Assembly (NCBI GenBank): GCA_010909725.1
Contig: JAACMV010000019.1
Location: 1 to 64,000, forward strand
Length of the DNA: 64,000 nt
Origin: Picochlorum sp. 'celeri'
Taxonomy: Eukaryota; Chlorophyta; Trebouxiophyceae
Direction of reading: 5' to 3'
This document shows, piece by piece, positions 61,499-64,000 of the stretch. How positions within the stretch are numbered: position 1 is the first letter of the stretch; every line of letters starts with the position of its first letter. Under the pieces are notes generated by a model that saw only the letters and a program-made list of their open reading frames with translations, had not been told where the DNA came from and made no database searches. The position numbers and the translations under genes were made by a program.

Positions 61499-61578
61499 GA
61501 ATACAACATTGCACATATAATATAGAGTATAGATACACAGAAATTGACTTAAAACTTAATAAGGCATAGCAACACACA

Positions 61579-63126
61579 ATGCATCCAAGGGTACTAGTGC
61601 TGTGTTGGTTTGTTCAGTTGCTGAGTCAGCAGGGTTGGAATACTCTTTTGGTTTTTGGGATGTCGCCTTGGTATGACGTTCACCAGACAGAAGAATTTTA
61701 CTGTGGTATTGATGAGAATGGAACGCAAGTTCGAGAACCACTTGACTGGGTGCCGTGTGACGACCCACATGGATTTAAATCAGCACCTGAATCTGGGGAC
61801 TACACTGGTACCCTATTCAGAGGAACTCCGGGTTCAGGCAGAATAGTTGGACATGTCAGTTATTATCAAATTTCTCATAAGTATATAGGATATGCCTGTG
61901 ATGGAGTGCTGCTGTTCGACACGTGGTACAAAATACGGAGGCCAGAGAATGTGTCCAGAGGCAGTCGGCCAAACATGGCTGCTGAGCAGGTCCAGACTCA
62001 TGGGGAATATGGCTTTGGGCATTACGGATATCCTAGTGTACTTGGAATGCGTTGTCTTGTAAATCCGTTGGTAAAATTCGATGATGAGAATCCTAACCTC
62101 TTTTCTGTCAAGCATGGCACAATATCTCAATGCACAATTTGTGACGAGAAGAGTCCTTTTGATTGTCCAACAGAATTTGAACATTGGTACTTGGACGCTG
62201 AGCTTACCTATCGAGAAGGAACTATATGTGACGAAAAGAGCAATTCTAGTTCGAAACCTAGTGACAGAATCTGGTTCCACTATGTGGACACCTACTATGA
62301 TCCGACTATTGACATTTTCCTGGCACAGAGTAGTTACTCATCCCTGGGAAGACGTCATCCATTTATGCCCGGAGTTTTATGCAGTGATGGAAACTGTACT
62401 TGCTCTCTTGAGGGTCCCGTATACCCAGATCATCTTTTTGGAGGAGAAAACCCAACATGGTCTCTCCCTATAACACTCAAGGGGTACACTCATCATGGGA
62501 GGACCCTTGGGCAAATTCTAGTCGGCGATTGCGATCATGTAGTAGTTCAATCTGTCTTCAAGATCGATAGTGATAGTTCGTGGGGAAAGAATATTTCAGT
62601 GGAGTACGGAGGGATCAACGCGACCAATATGGTTGATCTTGAGGATCTCAGAAAGAATCACCTAACACCTGGGTTGTATGTGCCAACCACTGAAATTTTG
62701 AAAGAGCCGCAAATCCCAAACTATGCAGGACTTTTGAATCCACATCTTTTCAAGTATCCTGAAGACAATGTCACTCTTATTCGCTGTTTAATAGAGCCCA
62801 GTGATCAATGGGGAAACGAGAAGGGTACATACGCCCAAGGAACACCCTATGGATGTATTCAGTGCTGGAGTTTGTCACCATGTGCGACTCCCAGAATCAA
62901 AAATGGATCATCAACTTGGATACTGGATACAGTTCGGAACTTGAATCCAATGACGTTTGTACCAGGTATTCACGTCCCGCCAGGCTATAACTTGACTCTT
63001 TTGGCGTACAATGCATCATCTGAGTCGTCTTGGACCTCCTCTCACCCTCTCCCTGCTCCTGTGAATGCAACCAATCTGAAGAATGACCACGATAGGCATT
63101 GGATTCCTTTTCAAATTATGGAATGA
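61579..63126 (+). CDS. secreted cysteine-rich glycoprotein, unknown family
   Basis: 515 residues. The N-terminus (MHPRVLVLCWFVQLLSQQGW) is signal-peptide-like. The body has about 22 cysteines in spaced pairs (CGIDENGTQ, CDDPHGF, CTICDEKSPFDC, CSDGNCTCSLE, CIQCWSLSPC) and at least eight N-glycosylation sequons. It has no membrane segment, GPI signal or catalytic motif that I know. Tandem similarity is hinted at by the two CDEKS segments. It lies inside a 2.2-kb segment bracketed by a 75-bp perfect direct repeat and could be a recent insertion. Confidence 0.7.
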   Translation: MHPRVLVLCWFVQLLSQQGWNTLLVFGMSPWYDVHQTEEFYCGIDENGTQVREPLDWVPCDDPHGFKSAPESGDYTGTLFRGTPGSGRIVGHVSYYQISHKYIGYACDGVLLFDTWYKIRRPENVSRGSRPNMAAEQVQTHGEYGFGHYGYPSVLGMRCLVNPLVKFDDENPNLFSVKHGTISQCTICDEKSPFDCPTEFEHWYLDAELTYREGTICDEKSNSSSKPSDRIWFHYVDTYYDPTIDIFLAQSSYSSLGRRHPFMPGVLCSDGNCTCSLEGPVYPDHLFGGENPTWSLPITLKGYTHHGRTLGQILVGDCDHVVVQSVFKIDSDSSWGKNISVEYGGINATNMVDLEDLRKNHLTPGLYVPTTEILKEPQIPNYAGLLNPHLFKYPEDNVTLIRCLIEPSDQWGNEKGTYAQGTPYGCIQCWSLSPCATPRIKNGSSTWILDTVRNLNPMTFVPGIHVPPGYNLTLLAYNASSESSWTSSHPLPAPVNATNLKNDHDRHWIPFQIME

Positions 63127-63257
63127 GTATACATGGGTAGGGTAGTCTTGAGTCTGTTTTCAACATGTCACATGGAATTTAAGATTGAAATGTGCTGCTC
63201 CATGCATGATCCATAGTATGGATGCCCAGATACTCACCTCGAGGTGAGCCAGAGCTC

Positions 63258-63332
63258 TGGGTCCAGCCTAGTGATTGTGTCCAATCTCTGCCTGATTCTT
63301 TATGAGCGACTAGCGTCACCGATGTGACGAGA
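63258..63332. repeat. 75-bp direct repeat, copy 2
   Basis: Identical to 61037-61111, the 3' end of the EamA transporter gene, here in non-coding context 62 bp before the Derlin ATG. Confidence 0.95.
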
Positions 63333-63393
63333 CTAAATAAAATAACAATAATTCTAGAAAATATAGTTGTATGTGAAACACAGGAGAGGACAA

Positions 63394-64000
63394 ATGGATG
63401 TGGTAGACGGATACAATTCCTTACCAGTCGTGACTCGAGTGTATGTGACACTCGTGGTCATAACCTCTGCTCTGTGTGCTTTAGATGTACGTATCTACTT
63501 ATATGTGACCTGGCATGAAAGAATGGCACTCTGACATGGACAATGCCGCAGGTGATCTCTCCATTTTACTTGTATTTCAACTCAAAACTGATCTTATACA
63601 AGCACGAGTACTGGCGATTGCTGACAAACTTTCTATACTTTGGAAATATTGGCATAGATTTCATATTTCACCTATTCTTCCTGATACGATACTCCAAGTC
63701 CTTGGAGGAGGGGTCCTTTAGGAACAAGAGTGCAGACTTCTTATGGATGCTCGTCTTTGGGGGAATCATGCTCACGGCAATGGCCCCCGTTGCCAAGGTA
63801 CAATTCTTAGGAACATCCCTTAACTTTATGCTTGTGTATGTGTGGGCTCGGCGGCATCCTAACGTTCCATTGTCGTTCCTGGGGATTTTCACCTTTGGAG
63901 CAGCATACCTGCCGTGGGTGTTGATGGCGTTTTCTGTGCTCATCGGGGGCAGCCCGATCTTGGATATCCTTGGGATGATAGCAGGGCATACGTACTATTA
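63394..64000 (+). CDS. DERL: Derlin, 5' part (cut by window end)
   Basis: Exon 1 (63394-63486) starts MDVVDGYNSLPVVTRVYVTL and exon 2 begins at 63552 (VISPFYLYFNSKLILYKHEY, WRLLTNFLYFGNIGIDFIFH). The intron is 65 bp (GTACGT...CCGCAG). About 180 residues are visible: first membrane helices, EEGSFRNKSADFLWMLVFGG, PNVPLSFLGIFTFGAAYLPW, and a final GMIAGHTYYY. The rhomboid-like Derlins form part of the ERAD channel that moves misfolded proteins out of the ER. ATATAG 32 bp upstream is a likely TATA element. The window ends before the stop codon. Confidence 0.93.

Noticed and set aside
1..64000. CRISPR arrays or bacterial-type operons
   Set aside because: No regularly spaced repeats. Genes are eukaryotic with introns.

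Overview
The window is nuclear DNA from a photosynthetic eukaryote, most likely a green alga. Several proteins have a simple plastid transit peptide with no signal peptide in front (fructose-bisphosphate aldolase, KAS I, LIL3, plastid bS21). LIL3 and a kinase-PP2C two-domain protein are families I know from the green lineage. Kinesin-13 and dynein light chain LC8 fit a microtubule-rich, possibly flagellate cell. A KAR5/GEX1-type nuclear fusion protein points to a sexual cycle. Most genes have no intron or one short intron close to the start codon. Many 5' splice sites read GTACGT or GTGCGT. TATA-like boxes often lie only 25-40 bp before the ATG, so 5' leaders look short.

Layout. 1-5.2 kb: gene-poor, low-complexity DNA with two diverged segmental duplications, microsatellites, perfect palindromes and palindromic units whose centres hold unrelated minisatellites. 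5.3-9.7 kb: LSM1, a 12-TM MFS transporter, presenilin and ARL2. 9.8-13.9 kb: a ribosome-synthesis group (eL10, GAR1, UTP5/WDR43). 14-24.4 kb: a plastid membrane protein, Tudor-SN, an unknown protein, the kinase-PP2C fusion, plastid bS21, a plastid DnaJ-type zinc-finger protein and a class II aldolase-like protein. 24.5-27.6 kb: a seven-exon membrane acyltransferase and a secreted trypsin-like protease. 27.8-30.8 kb: plastid aldolase and phytoene synthase. 31-34.9 kb: a long intronless Fanzor (eukaryotic TnpB relative, RNA-guided nuclease) with an intact D-E-D RuvC triad and zinc ribbon. This is the most notable element. 34.9-44 kb: PRMT1, eL29, dyskerin/CBF5, a small basic protein, organellar ThrRS, and LIL3 and KAS I in divergent orientation. 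44-53.2 kb: a single-pass membrane protein, a PLAC8 protein, ceramide kinase, SF1 splicing factor and WDR75/UTP17. 53.3-64 kb: a GPI-anchored-like protein, kinesin-13, LC8, KAR5/GEX1, glycosylasparaginase, an EamA transporter, a secreted orphan bracketed by a 75-bp direct repeat, and the 5' part of a Derlin.

Most neighbours are unrelated housekeeping genes in tight convergent or divergent pairs, as expected of a compact algal genome. The functional groups that stand out are ribosome synthesis (eL10, GAR1, UTP5, eL29, CBF5, UTP17) and plastid metabolism (FBA, PSY, LIL3, KAS I, bS21). Spliced models were built by hand from ORF continuity, GT-AG borders and family alignment, and none has transcript support here.
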